Below, piece after piece: positions 42,318 to 51,293 of a stretch of DNA of 64,000 nucleotides (the first letter of the stretch is position 1; every line of letters begins with the position of its first letter). The translations under genes and the position numbers were made by a program. Origin of the DNA: JBGANR01 sp044222225 (GTDB lineage: Bacteria; Actinomycetota; Actinomycetes; Mycobacteriales; Mycobacteriaceae); assembly GCA_044222225.1 (NCBI GenBank), contig JBGANR010000004.1, positions 174,844 to 238,843 on the forward strand, read 5' to 3'. The notes below the pieces were generated by a model that saw only the letters and a list, made by a program, of their open reading frames with translations, did not search any database and was not told the origin of the DNA.

Positions 42318-42863
42318 CTACCTGCGGCGCCGGTAGACGACGTGGGCGGGGTCGTCGATCGGGTTGTCCGGTTCGAGGTCGCCCTCGGCGACGCGGGTGT
42401 AGCCGGCGCGTTCGATCGCCCGCCAGGAGCGGCGGTTCGCCGCGACGATCGGGACGACGATCTCCGTGATGTCCGGCATGTCGACGAAGAGCTTCTCGGT
42501 GTATGCGGCGATGAGCAGCGGGCCGAGGCCGCGGCCCGTCTGCGTCTGATCGCCGATGAGGTAGTCGATCGTCGCGGCGTCCGGGCCGACGGACAGGATC
42601 GGCGTGATCTCCTGGACGTATTCGGGATAGTCGTGCCAGCGGGCGCGCTGGAACAGGGCGACGGGGACGCCGTCGACGAGTCCGAGGTGGTCTTCGCCGG
42701 GTTCGCGCCCGTCGGCAGCCGCGCCGAAGTCCTTCTCGATCGACTCGGGGTCCGTCTCGTGGTTCCACCAGCGACGGTTGTGCGGTTGGGCGAGCCACGA
42801 CGCGAGCAGCGGGAAGTCGGCGCGGGTCACCCGCCGGAAATGCGCTGCTGCCGGGCTCGTCAT
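42318..42863 (-). CDS. GNAT acetyltransferase, AAC(6')/MbtK-like
   Basis: A 181-residue acetyltransferase of the Acetyltransf_8 type found in AAC(6') aminoglycoside enzymes and in siderophore N-acyltransferases (IucB/MbtK): PHNRRWWNHE near residue 28, then YLIGDQTQTGRGLGPLLIAAY with the acetyl-CoA loop (about residues 101-121) and NRRSWRAIERAGYTRVAEGD. No siderophore genes are nearby. AAC(6')-like acetylation of a cellular amine is the general prediction, and antibiotic resistance cannot be assumed. It is 12 bases downstream of the FabH-like gene and may be co-transcribed with it. Confidence 0.82.
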   Translation of the reverse strand: MTSPAAAHFRRVTRADFPLLASWLAQPHNRRWWNHETDPESIEKDFGAAADGREPGEDHLGLVDGVPVALFQRARWHDYPEYVQEITPILSVGPDAATIDYLIGDQTQTGRGLGPLLIAAYTEKLFVDMPDITEIVVPIVAANRRSWRAIERAGYTRVAEGDLEPDNPIDDPAHVVYRRRR

Positions 42864-42875
42864 CGCCGCACGCGG

Positions 42876-43904
42876 CTACCGGGCGATCCGCGGCAGCCGG
42901 AGCACCTGGCCGGCGTAGGCCAGGCCGGCACCGAAGCCGAGGGTGAGTGCCAGATCGCCGGGCTGCGCGTGGCCGTTGCGCAGGAGCTCCTCCATCGCGA
43001 GCGGCACCGATGCACTCGACGTGTTGCCGGTCGTCGCGATGTCGTTCGCCATCGGCACCGACTCGGGGAAGCCGATGTGCTTCTTGAGCAGCTCGTTGAT
43101 GCGGCCGTTGGCCTGGTGGGGGATGAACGCCTGGATGTCGGAGACGTCGACGCCGGCCTCCGCCATCGCCCGCTTGAGCGCGTCCACGAGGTTGAACGCC
43201 GCCCAGCGGAACACCTTCTGGCCGTCCATGCGGACGTACATGCGGCCGATGTCCGGCGTCTGCGCCTCGGCCTTGTCCATGTAGTCGAGAATGTTCGTGT
43301 TCTGAGTGATGGCGTCGGACATCGCGCCGTCCGAACCCCACACGACCGGGCCGAGTTCGTTCTCCTCGGTGGGGCCGACGACGACCGCGCCCGCGCCGTC
43401 ACCGAAGATCATCGCCGTGCCGCGGTCGGAGCGGTCGAGGCCGTCCGTCATCCGCTCGGCGCCGATGACCAGGGCGTACTCGACGGTGCCGCCGCGGATG
43501 AGGTTCGTCGCCATCGCGAGGCCGTGGTTGAAGCCGGAGCAGCCCGCCACCATGTCGACGGCCGGCGTGCCGTTGATGCCGATGTCGTTGGCGATGCGCG
43601 GAGCGCCGTGCGGCACCAGCATCGGCCATGTCGACGTGCAGAGCAGGACGACGCCGATCTGCGCGGGGTCGATGCCCGCCGCGGCGATCGCCCCGGTGGA
43701 GGCCACCGTCGACATCATCTGGATCGACTCGTCGGCGTTCGCGAAATGCCGCGACCTGATGCCGGTACGCTGCTGGATCCACTCGTCGGTGGACTCGAGG
43801 ACTTCGCAGAGCTCGGCGTTGGTGACGACGCGCTCCGGCCGGTAGGCGCCGATTCCGAGCAGCCCGACGTTCTGGGGCCCGGTCGAGCCGTTCACGTTCA
43901 CCAC
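42876..43904 (-). CDS. 3-oxoacyl-ACP synthase III (FabH-like ketosynthase)
   Basis: A 342-residue thiolase-fold condensing enzyme with the full FabH triad: Cys in DMVAGCSGFNHGL (about residue 119), His in FIPHQANGRI and Asn in ATTGNTSSASVPLA. KASIII starts acyl chains from acyl-CoA and malonyl-ACP. Mycobacteriales have a housekeeping FabH elsewhere linking FAS-I to FAS-II. This copy stands alone between pth and a GNAT gene with no ACP or reductase nearby, so it may be that FabH or a paralogue for a specialised acyl chain. It begins with GTG GTG at 43904, with TAGATC 6 bases upstream. Confidence 0.88.
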   Translation of the reverse strand: MVNVNGSTGPQNVGLLGIGAYRPERVVTNAELCEVLESTDEWIQQRTGIRSRHFANADESIQMMSTVASTGAIAAAGIDPAQIGVVLLCTSTWPMLVPHGAPRIANDIGINGTPAVDMVAGCSGFNHGLAMATNLIRGGTVEYALVIGAERMTDGLDRSDRGTAMIFGDGAGAVVVGPTEENELGPVVWGSDGAMSDAITQNTNILDYMDKAEAQTPDIGRMYVRMDGQKVFRWAAFNLVDALKRAMAEAGVDVSDIQAFIPHQANGRINELLKKHIGFPESVPMANDIATTGNTSSASVPLAMEELLRNGHAQPGDLALTLGFGAGLAYAGQVLRLPRIAR

Positions 43905-43993
43905 AGCGATCTACCTCACTTCGTCAGCGTCTGCACCTTGCTCCGACAGTCAGATTAGCTCTCGGTGATCGGCCGGCGACGGCAGCCACGGGC

Positions 43994-44608
43994 CTACCCC
44001 CAGGCGTGCACGGTGTTCTGGGCCGATTCCAGGCCGCCGGAGACGAGCAGCTCGATGGCGTCGGCGGCGTTCTCCAGGAGCAGCGGCAGCTCCTTGCGTT
44101 CGGCTGACGAGAACGGTTTGAGCACGAAATCGGCCGGATCCTGCCGGCCAGGCGGACGTCCGATGCCGACACGGACCCGCAGGTAGTCGCGGGAGCCGAG
44201 GGCCGACGACGTCGACCGCAGGCCGTTGTGGCCGCCCTCGCCGCCGCCGCGCTTGAGCCGGACCTGGGCGAAGTCGATGTCGAGTTCGTCGTGCACGGCC
44301 ACCACGTCGGCGGCGGCCACGCTGAAGTAGGAGGCGAGCGGGCCGACCTGGCGGCCCGATTCGTTCATGTAGGTGGTCGGACGCGCCAGCACCACCCGGC
44401 GTCCGGCGACACGGGCCGTCGCGACCTGCGCTCCCGATTTGTGTTTCGTGAAGCGTTCGCCGAGTCGTGCGGCGAGGGTGTCGACGGCCATCGCGCCCAC
44501 GTTGTGGCGCGTCGTCGCATACCGCTCACCGGGATTGCCGAGGCCCACGACGAGCACCGTGCCCGTCGCGGGAATGATCCGGCCCGTCGCGGGCCCCGGC
44601 GTCGTCAT
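43994..44608 (-). CDS. pth: Peptidyl-tRNA hydrolase
   Basis: A 204-residue Pth that frees tRNA from peptidyl-tRNA that has dropped off the ribosome. GLGNPGERYATTRHNVG contains the catalytic His, and TTYMNESG, VHDELDIDF and GGGEGGHNGLRS are conserved substrate-contact segments. It lies 4 bases downstream of rplY, the same pairing as in mycobacteria, and is presumably co-transcribed with it. Confidence 0.96.
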   Translation of the reverse strand: MTTPGPATGRIIPATGTVLVVGLGNPGERYATTRHNVGAMAVDTLAARLGERFTKHKSGAQVATARVAGRRVVLARPTTYMNESGRQVGPLASYFSVAAADVVAVHDELDIDFAQVRLKRGGGEGGHNGLRSTSSALGSRDYLRVRVGIGRPPGRQDPADFVLKPFSSAERKELPLLLENAADAIELLVSGGLESAQNTVHAWG

Positions 44609-44612
44609 GCTC

Positions 44613-45182
44613 TTACTCGTCGCCCTCGGCGGGAGCCGCCGACGTGCCGGCGATCGCGGCGATGAGCGTGCCCGGATCCGTCAGCAGCGTGACGCCTTCG
44701 GGGATCACGAGATCGCCCGCGGTGATGGACGTGCCCGCCTCGGCGCCCTCGATCGACACGACGATCTGCTCGGGGATGTGCAGCGCCTCGGCCTCGATCT
44801 CGACGGACGTGGTCTCCTGCGTGACGAGCGTCGACGACTGGGGATCGCCCTCGAGGACGACCGGCACCTCGACGCTGACCTTCTCGCCCCGGTTCACGGC
44901 GATGAAGTCGACGTGCAGGATCGCGTCGCGGATCGGGTGGATGTCGACGACCTTCGTCAGCACGAGCTGCTTGTCGCCCTCGATGTCGAGATCGACGATC
45001 GCGTTGAGGCCGTTGGCGCGCAGGATCGCGGCGAGCCGGCGCGTCGGCAGCAGCACGTGGCGCGGCTCGCCGCCGTGGCCGTAGATGACGGCCGGGACCT
45101 GGCCGGCGCGACGCGCGCGACGGGCGGCGCCCTTGCCGGTCTCGGTGCGCAGCGTGACGGACAGAGCGGAGGTGGTGCTCAT
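44613..45182 (-). CDS. rplY: 50S ribosomal protein L25 (Ctc form)
   Basis: A 189-residue two-domain L25/Ctc protein that binds 5S rRNA: N-terminal L25 domain (about residues 5-92; RTETGKGAARRARRAGQVPAVIYG) and the C-terminal TL5/Ctc beta domain (about 95-185), ending in an acidic tail. The start is ATG 45182 with AAGGAG upstream; the longer open frame has no support. The 220 bases upstream of it, toward the methyltransferase gene, show no further gene or clear element apart from a -10-like hexamer belonging to that gene. Confidence 0.95.
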   Translation of the reverse strand: MSTTSALSVTLRTETGKGAARRARRAGQVPAVIYGHGGEPRHVLLPTRRLAAILRANGLNAIVDLDIEGDKQLVLTKVVDIHPIRDAILHVDFIAVNRGEKVSVEVPVVLEGDPQSSTLVTQETTSVEIEAEALHIPEQIVVSIEGAEAGTSITAGDLVIPEGVTLLTDPGTLIAAIAGTSAAPAEGDE

Positions 45183-45402
45183 GAGAGTGCTCCTTCTACA
45201 TCGATGGACCCGGAATGACACGTCGGCGGCCACCGATGGCGAGCTCGTGGAGCCCGAACGGGAAACCTGCCGCGCCGATCACGGCGGCCGTGGGGCCGCC
45301 CTCGCCGAGACAACGCCGGACAGCCTACCGCCGGACGGGTGAGGAGGGAAATCGCCGGAAACCGCGGCGACATCGAAGCCGGTGGCCGATAGCGTCGGTG
45401 GG

Positions 45403-46161
45403 GTGACCGGCGACTTCGACGGACGGGATCGGCTCGTCGCGACGCTGCGCGCCGCGGGATGCGTGTTCGCCGAGGACGAGGCCAGGCTGCTCCGAGAGGC
45501 CGCGCCGGACGCCGCCGGACTCGCCGAGTTCGTGGCCCGGCGCTGCGCGGGGGAGCCGCTGGAGCACGTCGTCGGCTGGGCGGCCTTCGACGGGTTGCGA
45601 CTGGTCGTCGTGCCCGGGACGTTCGTGCCGCGTCCGCGCACCGAGTTCCTCGCGCGGACGGCCGCAGCCCTGACGCCGCCGGGCGGGCGGGTCCTCGATC
45701 TGTGCTGCGGGGTCGGGGCCGTCGCCGCGGCGGTGGCCCGCCGGGTGCCGGACGCGCGGATCGCCGCCGCGGACGTCTCACCCGAGGCCGTCGCCTGCGC
45801 GCGGCGGAACCTGCCCGGGGCACTGGTTCTGGTGGCCGACGTCGCGACGGCGCTGCCCGCCGACCTGGCCGGCCCGGCGGACGTCGTCGTCGCGAATGTT
45901 CCGTACGTCCCGACGGCCGACCTCGACACGATCCCCACCGGCGAGCCGGCGTCGACGCTCGACGGCGGCCCGGACGGCCTCGCGGTGGCCCGGCAGGTGC
46001 TGGCCCGGGCTCGCGAGGTACTCGTGCCGGGCGGGTATGTGCTCATCGAGGCGGCGCGGCATCAACTCGGGGCGGCGTCTGCCGCTTATGTGGAGTACGG
46101 CTTCTCGGCTCGGGTGGAATCCGATGGCGACGGCTGGGCGCACATCGTCGTCGGCCGCTAA
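45403..46161 (+). CDS. PrmC-like protein N5-glutamine methyltransferase
   Basis: A 252-residue SAM-dependent methyltransferase with an N-terminal helical part and the core motifs FVPRPRTEFL, VLDLCCGVGAVAAAVA and the substrate motif NVPYVPT, a variant of the NPPY of N5-glutamine methyltransferases. This group is related to PrmC/HemK, which methylates release factors, but is usually a second actinobacterial copy with an unknown target. The start is taken as GTG 45403, 7 bases after TAGCGT; GTG 45382 would add seven residues. The stop codon is in the first bases of a perfect 33-bp hairpin. Confidence 0.85.
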   Translation: MTGDFDGRDRLVATLRAAGCVFAEDEARLLREAAPDAAGLAEFVARRCAGEPLEHVVGWAAFDGLRLVVVPGTFVPRPRTEFLARTAAALTPPGGRVLDLCCGVGAVAAAVARRVPDARIAAADVSPEAVACARRNLPGALVLVADVATALPADLAGPADVVVANVPYVPTADLDTIPTGEPASTLDGGPDGLAVARQVLARAREVLVPGGYVLIEAARHQLGAASAAYVEYGFSARVESDGDGWAHIVVGR

Positions 46162-46230
46162 AAACTGTAAAAATCCGGGGGTCCAGCCGCTATACGAGGC
46201 TGGACCCCCGGATTTTTACAGTTTTTAGCG
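46156..46230. terminator. Perfect 33-bp terminator hairpin with 9-base loop
   Basis: Arms 46156-46188 and 46198-46230 are exact complements around the loop GCTATACGA. Each arm includes A or T runs (AAAAA, TTTTT) flanking a GC-rich core, and the stem starts in the stop codon of the methyltransferase gene and ends 2 bases before the arsC stop. This is an unusually long and flawless bidirectional terminator. Confidence 0.9.
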
Positions 46231-46232
46231 CG

Positions 46233-46571
46233 CTACAGGATCTCGTCGAGCCGCCCGAGCGGCCGCGTCAGCCGCGTGCCCTTCGGCGTGACGACGAACG
46301 GCCGCTCGATGAGGATCGGGTGGGCGGCCATCGCGTCCAACAACTCGTCGTCCGACGCCGAGGCCAACTCCAGCTCTTTGTACAGCGCCTCCCGCGTACG
46401 CACGGCCCCGCGCGGGGTGAGGCCGGCGTCGGCGATGAGGGCGACGAGCTCATCGCGCGTCGGCGGCGTCTCCAGATACTTGACGACGGTCGGCTCGACG
46501 CCCGCCTCGCGCAGCGCGGCGAGCGCGCCCCGCGAGGTGGAGCAGCGAGGATTGTGATAGATGGTCGCCAT
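46233..46571 (-). CDS. arsC: Arsenate-reductase-like protein (ArsC/Spx thioredoxin fold)
   Basis: A 112-residue ArsC of the glutaredoxin-linked type: catalytic Cys in YHNPRCSTSRGAL (residue 10) and the conserved basic residues of VTPKGTRLTRP near the end. It reduces arsenate to arsenite or acts as a related disulfide reductase. The ATG shares one base with the prs stop (TGATG), so it is co-translated with prs, a neighbour it keeps in several related genera as I recall. No arsenite exporter is present, so a role in arsenic resistance is uncertain. Confidence 0.88.
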   Translation of the reverse strand: MATIYHNPRCSTSRGALAALREAGVEPTVVKYLETPPTRDELVALIADAGLTPRGAVRTREALYKELELASASDDELLDAMAAHPILIERPFVVTPKGTRLTRPLGRLDEIL

Positions 46572-47554
46572 CAGGCGTGGCCCTCGAAGAGGCTGGTCAC
46601 CGACCCGTTCTCGAAGACCTCGCGGATCGTGCGGGCCAACAGGGGGGCGATGGAGAGCACGGTCAGGTTCTCGAACTGCTTCTCCGGGCCGATCGGCAGC
46701 GTGTCGGTCGCGATGACCTCCTTGGCGCCGCAACTCGCCAGCCGCTCGGCGGCCGGATCGGAGAAGACACCGTGCGTCGTGGCGATGATGACGTCGCCCG
46801 CGCCCGCGCTCTTGAGGATGCCGACGGCGCCGGCGATCGTGCCGCCGGTGTCGATCATGTCGTCGATGAGGACGCAGGTGCGGCCCGCGACGTCGCCGAC
46901 GACACGGTTGCTCTTCACCTGGTTGGGGACGTTCGGGTCGCGCGTCTTGTGGACGAACGCCAGCGGCGCGCCGTCGAGCGCGTTGGCCCACTTCTCGCCG
47001 ACCTTGACGCGTCCGGCGTCCGGCGAGACGACGACCATGTTCTCGGTGCCGTACTTGCGCGCGACGTATTCGGCGAGCTGGCCCTGGGCGTGCATGTGGT
47101 CGACGGGGCCGTCGAAGAAGCCCTGGATCTGATCGGTGTGCAGGTCGACGGTGATGATGCGATCGGCGCCGGCCGTCTTGAACAGGTCGGCGACGAGGCG
47201 GGCCGAGATGGGCTCGCGGCCGCGGTGCTTCTTGTCCTGGCGGGCGTACGGATAGAACGGCAGGACGGCCGTGATCCGCTTGGCGGAGCCGCGCTTGAGC
47301 GCGTCGATCATGATGAGCTGCTCCATGAGCCACGTGTTGAGCGGCCACGGATGGCTCTGCAGCACGAACGCGTCACTGCCGCGGACCGATTCCTCGAAGC
47401 GCACGAAGATCTCGCCGTTCGCGAAGTCGCGGGCGACCTGGGGCGTCACCTGGACGCCGAGTTCGGCGGCGACCGCGTCGGCGAGCTCCGGGTGGGCGCG
47501 CCCCGCGAAGAGCATGAGGTTCTTCTGGCTGTCGATCCACTGCGACTTGGTCAC
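46571..47554 (-). CDS. prs: Ribose-phosphate pyrophosphokinase
   Basis: A 327-residue PRPP synthetase that transfers pyrophosphate from ATP to ribose-5-phosphate, feeding nucleotide, histidine and cell-wall arabinan synthesis. YPYARQDKKHRGREPIS, the metal-binding DLHTDQIQGFF, VVSPDAGRVKVGEKWA and the PRPP loop CVLIDDMIDTGGTI are all intact. It starts with GTG overlapping the glmU stop (GTGA), forming the glmU-prs-arsC operon. Confidence 0.97.
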   Translation of the reverse strand: MTKSQWIDSQKNLMLFAGRAHPELADAVAAELGVQVTPQVARDFANGEIFVRFEESVRGSDAFVLQSHPWPLNTWLMEQLIMIDALKRGSAKRITAVLPFYPYARQDKKHRGREPISARLVADLFKTAGADRIITVDLHTDQIQGFFDGPVDHMHAQGQLAEYVARKYGTENMVVVSPDAGRVKVGEKWANALDGAPLAFVHKTRDPNVPNQVKSNRVVGDVAGRTCVLIDDMIDTGGTIAGAVGILKSAGAGDVIIATTHGVFSDPAAERLASCGAKEVIATDTLPIGPEKQFENLTVLSIAPLLARTIREVFENGSVTSLFEGHA

Positions 47555-49017
47555 GAGAGACTGTTTTCCTGTTCGCTTCGAGTATCGGCGGCGCGCGCGG
47601 CGGCGTCGGCGGACGGGGTGCCGGGACGCTTGGCGGCGACCCAGCCCTCGATGTTGCGCTGGCGGCCCTCGCGGATCGCCAGGGCACCGGCCGGAACATC
47701 CTGGGTGAGGACGGATCCGGCGCCGGTGTACGCGCCGTCACCGATCGTGACGGGCGCGATGAACATGGTGTCGGAGCCGGTGCGGCAGTGGGCTCCGATG
47801 ACGGTGCGGGCCTTGCGGACGCCGTCGTAGTTGACGAAGACGCTGGAGGCGCCGATGTTGCTGCCCTCGCCGATGTCGGCGTCGCCGACGTAGGTGAGGT
47901 GCGGCACCTTGGCCCCGGCGCCGATCGTGGCCGCCTTCGTCTCGACGAAGGTGCCGATCTTGCCGTCGGTGCCGAGCACGCTGCCCGGGCGCAGGTAGGC
48001 GAAGGGGCCGACGGTCGCGCCGGCACCGATCACCGACGAGACGGCGTGCGTCCGCACCACCTCGGCGTGTTCGCCGACGGTGACGTCGACGAGCGTCGAA
48101 TCGGGGCCGACGAGGGCGCCGCTCGCGATCGTCGTCGTGCCGCGCAGCTGGATGCCGGGCTCGAGATGCACGTCGGGCTCGATCCGCACGGTGACGTCGA
48201 TCCAGGTCGTGGCGGGGTCGACGACGGTCACGCCGGCCAGCATGTGCCGCCGCAGCACCCGAGCGTTGAGCTCGGCGCCGAGCGCCGCGAGCTGGACGCG
48301 GTCGTTGCAGCCGGAGACGACGGCCGCGTCGTCGACCTGGACGCCGCGGACGATGCGGTGGTCGTCGCGGGCGATGCCGATGACATCGGTGAGGTACAGC
48401 TCGGCCTGCGCGTTGTCGGTGGTGATGCGCCCGAGCGCGTCGCGCAGGGCGGCCGCGTCGAAGGCGTAGACGCCGGAGTTGATCTCGCGGATCTCACGCT
48501 GCTTGGGCGTGGCGTCCTTCTGCTCGACGATCGCCGTCACCTCGCCGTCCTGGGTGCGCAGGACGCGCCCGTAGCCGGTGGGGTCGTCGACGACGGCCGT
48601 GAGGACCGTGACGGCGGCGCCCGGCCCGGCGGTGTGCGCGTCGACGAGGCGGCCGAGCGCGTCGGCGTCGAGGAGGGGGACGTCGGCGGCCGTCACGACG
48701 ACGGTTCCGGCGTAGTCGGCGGGCAGCGCGGACAGGCCCGCGAGCACGGCGTCGCCGGTGCCGCGCTGCTGCTCCTGGACGGCGAGCGCGACGTCGCGAC
48801 CGAGTTCGACGCCGAGCGCCGATGCCGCGGCGCCGACGCGTTCGCGGTCGTGCCCGACGACCGTGACGAGATGGTGCGGCTGCAGGCCCGCGGCGGCGTA
48901 CAGCGAATGCGCGAGCAGACTCCGTCCACCGATGGCGTGCAGCACCTTGGGGGTGGTGGATTTCATGCGGGTGCCCGCACCCGCGGCGAGGACGATCACC
49001 GCCGTCGGCGTACCCAT
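47551..49017 (-). CDS. glmU: Bifunctional N-acetylglucosamine-1-phosphate uridyltransferase / glucosamine-1-phosphate acetyltransferase
   Basis: A 488-residue enzyme producing UDP-GlcNAc. The N-terminal pyrophosphorylase begins with LAAGAGTRMKSTTPKVLH, and the C-terminal left-handed beta-helix acetyltransferase is built from hexapeptide repeats (about residues 255-440) with IGANC-like turns and the catalytic His region FVNYDGVRKARTVIG. The start is ATG 49017 with GGAGGAG upstream; a longer frame has no conserved sequence. First gene of glmU-prs-arsC. Confidence 0.96.
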   Translation of the reverse strand: MGTPTAVIVLAAGAGTRMKSTTPKVLHAIGGRSLLAHSLYAAAGLQPHHLVTVVGHDRERVGAAASALGVELGRDVALAVQEQQRGTGDAVLAGLSALPADYAGTVVVTAADVPLLDADALGRLVDAHTAGPGAAVTVLTAVVDDPTGYGRVLRTQDGEVTAIVEQKDATPKQREIREINSGVYAFDAAALRDALGRITTDNAQAELYLTDVIGIARDDHRIVRGVQVDDAAVVSGCNDRVQLAALGAELNARVLRRHMLAGVTVVDPATTWIDVTVRIEPDVHLEPGIQLRGTTTIASGALVGPDSTLVDVTVGEHAEVVRTHAVSSVIGAGATVGPFAYLRPGSVLGTDGKIGTFVETKAATIGAGAKVPHLTYVGDADIGEGSNIGASSVFVNYDGVRKARTVIGAHCRTGSDTMFIAPVTIGDGAYTGAGSVLTQDVPAGALAIREGRQRNIEGWVAAKRPGTPSADAAARAADTRSEQENSLS

Positions 49018-49156
49018 AGAAGCTCCTCCGACCGGGTTGGGGAACGCGATGATCGTACGACACCCGGCGGACACCTCCGGCCCCCGCTCGGCGTGCGGCG
49101 AAACATGTGACGTGGTCGTGTCGGGTGCGTCACGCCGCGGGTGGGAGGATCGGGCG

Positions 49157-49993
49157 ATGTCGAAACGCAGGCCGATGTCCGTCCTGGCGGCTGCGGTCGC
49201 GGTCCTGTCGGCGCTGTTCACGCAGGGTGGCGGCGTCGCGGCCGCGGAGCCGACGAGAACCGGTGCGGCCGAGTACGTCTCGCTGGGCGACTCCTACGTC
49301 GCCCTCGGCTCCACGCTGACGACGCGGTGGTCCGCCGGCTGCCAACAGGCGTCGGACGACGTCGGCGCGCGGGTCGCCGCCCGGTTGCGGGTCTCCTTCG
49401 TCGACGCGGCCTGCGCGGGCGCGGCGACAAGCGACGTCGTGACGGGCGGGCGGGCGCAGATCCGGGCGCTGACGCCGTCGACCCGCTACGTGACGCTGTC
49501 CATCGGCGGGAACGACGACGGCTTCTTCCAACGGCTCGTCGAGCGGTGCTTCGCCGCGCCGGCGTGCCCGCCGACGGTGCGGACGGCCGCGCGCCGGGCC
49601 CTCGCCGTGCTGCCGGCCAGGCTCGACGACGTCCACGCCGCCGTGCGCGGCGCGGCGCCCGCCGCCCGGGTCGTCGTCATCGGCTATCCGCCGCTGTTCC
49701 CGGCGGGCGGCGTGGGCTGTCCCGGTGGGACGCTGCTGCGGGACCGGATCGACTTCCTCATCGAGGTGCAGCGGGAGCTGGCCGCGATCGTCGCCGGGGC
49801 CGCGGCGCGAGCGGGATTCCGGCTCGTGGACTGGGCGCCGGACGGGCGGCACACGATGTGCGCCCCGGACGGGCAGCGGTACGTCGCGCTGACCGGGATG
49901 TGGCCGGGGGAGAACGGCGCACCGGTGCATCCGACGTCCGCCGGCCGAGCGTATGTGGCGCGGGTGGCGGCCGCCGCGCTGCGTGCGCCGTGA
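49157..49993 (+). CDS. Exported SGNH-hydrolase (GDSL lipase/esterase)
   Basis: A 278-residue secreted hydrolase: a signal peptide (MSKRRPMSVLAAAVAVL start, hydrophobic core, cleavage likely after GVAAAE near residue 27), block I SLGDSYVALG with the nucleophilic Ser, block III SIGGNDDGFF, and block V PVHPTSAGRAY with the catalytic His. Six or more cysteines suggest disulfides, as in the Streptomyces scabies esterase/SGNH lipase group. It probably hydrolyses lipids or cell-envelope esters outside the cell. GGAGG precedes the ATG. Confidence 0.9.
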   Translation: MSKRRPMSVLAAAVAVLSALFTQGGGVAAAEPTRTGAAEYVSLGDSYVALGSTLTTRWSAGCQQASDDVGARVAARLRVSFVDAACAGAATSDVVTGGRAQIRALTPSTRYVTLSIGGNDDGFFQRLVERCFAAPACPPTVRTAARRALAVLPARLDDVHAAVRGAAPAARVVVIGYPPLFPAGGVGCPGGTLLRDRIDFLIEVQRELAAIVAGAAARAGFRLVDWAPDGRHTMCAPDGQRYVALTGMWPGENGAPVHPTSAGRAYVARVAAAALRAP

Positions 49994-50108
49994 TGCGGCG
50001 CGGTGTCGTGGTGACGCGGCTCGGTGTCGCCGTGATTGCGTCGAAAGAGCCTTGGACGATCGCATGCTATCGGGAATCGGACCGCGGTCCGTTAACGTTG
50101 CACACGTT

Positions 50109-50888
50109 ATGACCGACCGCATGCCAGCCCTCTTCCTCAGCCACGGAGCGCCGACGCTCGTCGACTCGCAGCGCTGGGTCGACGAGCTGACCGAACTCGC
50201 CGCCCGGTTGCCCCGGCCCCGCGCGATCCTCGTCGCGTCCGCGCACTGGGAGGCCGCGCCGATCACGATCGGCGCCACCGACCCGTCGGTGCCGCTGACC
50301 TACGATTTCGGCGGCTTCGCCGACCGGTTCTACGACGTCACCTATGCCCCACCCGCCGCGGACGCGCTGGCCCGCGACGTCGCCGCACTCGTCGCCGACG
50401 GCACACCGGTGCGCCGCGACCCGCGGCGCCGGCTCGACCACGGCGCGTACGTGCCGCTCACCGTGATGTACCCGGACGCCGACATCCCCGTGCTGCAGGT
50501 GTCGCTGCCGACGCAGCGGCCCGGCGAGTTGCTCGCGCTCGGCGAGCGGCTGCGTCCCCTGCGTGACGAGGGCGTCCTCATCATCGGCTCCGGTTTTACC
50601 ACGCACGGCCTGCCGTTCCTGCGCGATTACTCCGCCGACGCCGTGCCGCCGTCCTGGTCGGCCGAGTTCGACGCCTGGGCCCGCGAGACGATGGCGGCCG
50701 GCGACGTCGACGCCCTCGCCGACTATCACCGCAAGGCGCCCGGCATGCCGTACGCTCACCCGACGCCCGAGCACTTCTCGCCGCTGTTCGTCACGCTCGG
50801 CGCGGCGTCCGACCCGGGAGAGCCGGGGGAGCAGGTGGTCGACGGGTTCTGGATGGGTTTGGCCAAGCGCTCGCTGCTCGTCGCCTGA
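50109..50888 (+). CDS. LigB-type class III extradiol dioxygenase (DODA/YgiD family)
   Basis: A 259-residue protein of the LigB superfamily in the 4,5-DOPA dioxygenase subgroup: metal-binding His in FLSHGAPT and ASAHWEAAP, plus DHGAYVPLTVMYPDADIPV, GSGFTTHGLPF and HPTPEHFSPLFV. Plant and E. coli members open the ring of L-DOPA; the natural bacterial substrate is usually unknown. ATG 50109 follows a short AT-rich stretch (GTTAACGTTGCACACGTT). No aromatic-degradation gene is adjacent. Confidence 0.9.
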   Translation: MTDRMPALFLSHGAPTLVDSQRWVDELTELAARLPRPRAILVASAHWEAAPITIGATDPSVPLTYDFGGFADRFYDVTYAPPAADALARDVAALVADGTPVRRDPRRRLDHGAYVPLTVMYPDADIPVLQVSLPTQRPGELLALGERLRPLRDEGVLIIGSGFTTHGLPFLRDYSADAVPPSWSAEFDAWARETMAAGDVDALADYHRKAPGMPYAHPTPEHFSPLFVTLGAASDPGEPGEQVVDGFWMGLAKRSLLVA

Positions 50889-50890
50889 CA

Positions 50891-51187
50891 TCAGACGGCG
50901 TCGGTCTTGAACGGGTCGTGTTCGGCGAGCAGCTTGTCGAGCCGGGCCTGGTCGACGCGGCTGACGAGATAGGTGTCCTCCTGCCGGTCGCGGACGACTT
51001 TGGCGAGGGTGAACGCCGACGTCACGGCGTAGAGCATGCCGACGCCGAGGAAGGCCCGGATCCAGACGTCGACCGGCAGATAGAGCACGCCGATGCCGAC
51101 GGCGGAGACCGAGACGATGAAGGAGATCGCGGCCTGCAGGAAGAAGGCTGCGGTGGTCGGTGACGACGTGTGTGCTGTGGATGTCAT
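50891..51187 (-). CDS. YiaA/YiaB two-helix-domain membrane protein
   Basis: A 98-residue inner-membrane protein with the YiaA/YiaB two-helix domain (AFFLQAAISFIVSVSAVGIG and FLGVGMLYAVTSAFTLAKVV) and a short charged C-terminus. The function of the family is unknown. The start is the ATG at 51187; an upstream frame extension runs through the tRNA gene and is not real. Its stop is 2 bases from the end of the convergent dioxygenase gene. Confidence 0.85.
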   Translation of the reverse strand: MTSTAHTSSPTTAAFFLQAAISFIVSVSAVGIGVLYLPVDVWIRAFLGVGMLYAVTSAFTLAKVVRDRQEDTYLVSRVDQARLDKLLAEHDPFKTDAV

Positions 51188-51293
51188 GCCTCTATTCGGC
51201 ACGACGCCGACGGGGCCGGTCTTGAGTAGTCTTACGCGTTCGGCCGGGGAATGTACCCGGGCCGCGCGGCCGAGGCGGCTGCCGCTCGGTGCG

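Noticed and set aside
42318..42863. Aminoglycoside resistance gene or mycobactin lysine acyltransferase
   Set aside because: The fold family fits both, but there is no siderophore cluster and resistance cannot be told from sequence.
40347..43958. A 1203-codon plus-strand open frame
   Set aside because: It is the antisense shadow of prfC, the GNAT and the FabH-like gene; composition is Arg/Asp/Val-rich with no domains.
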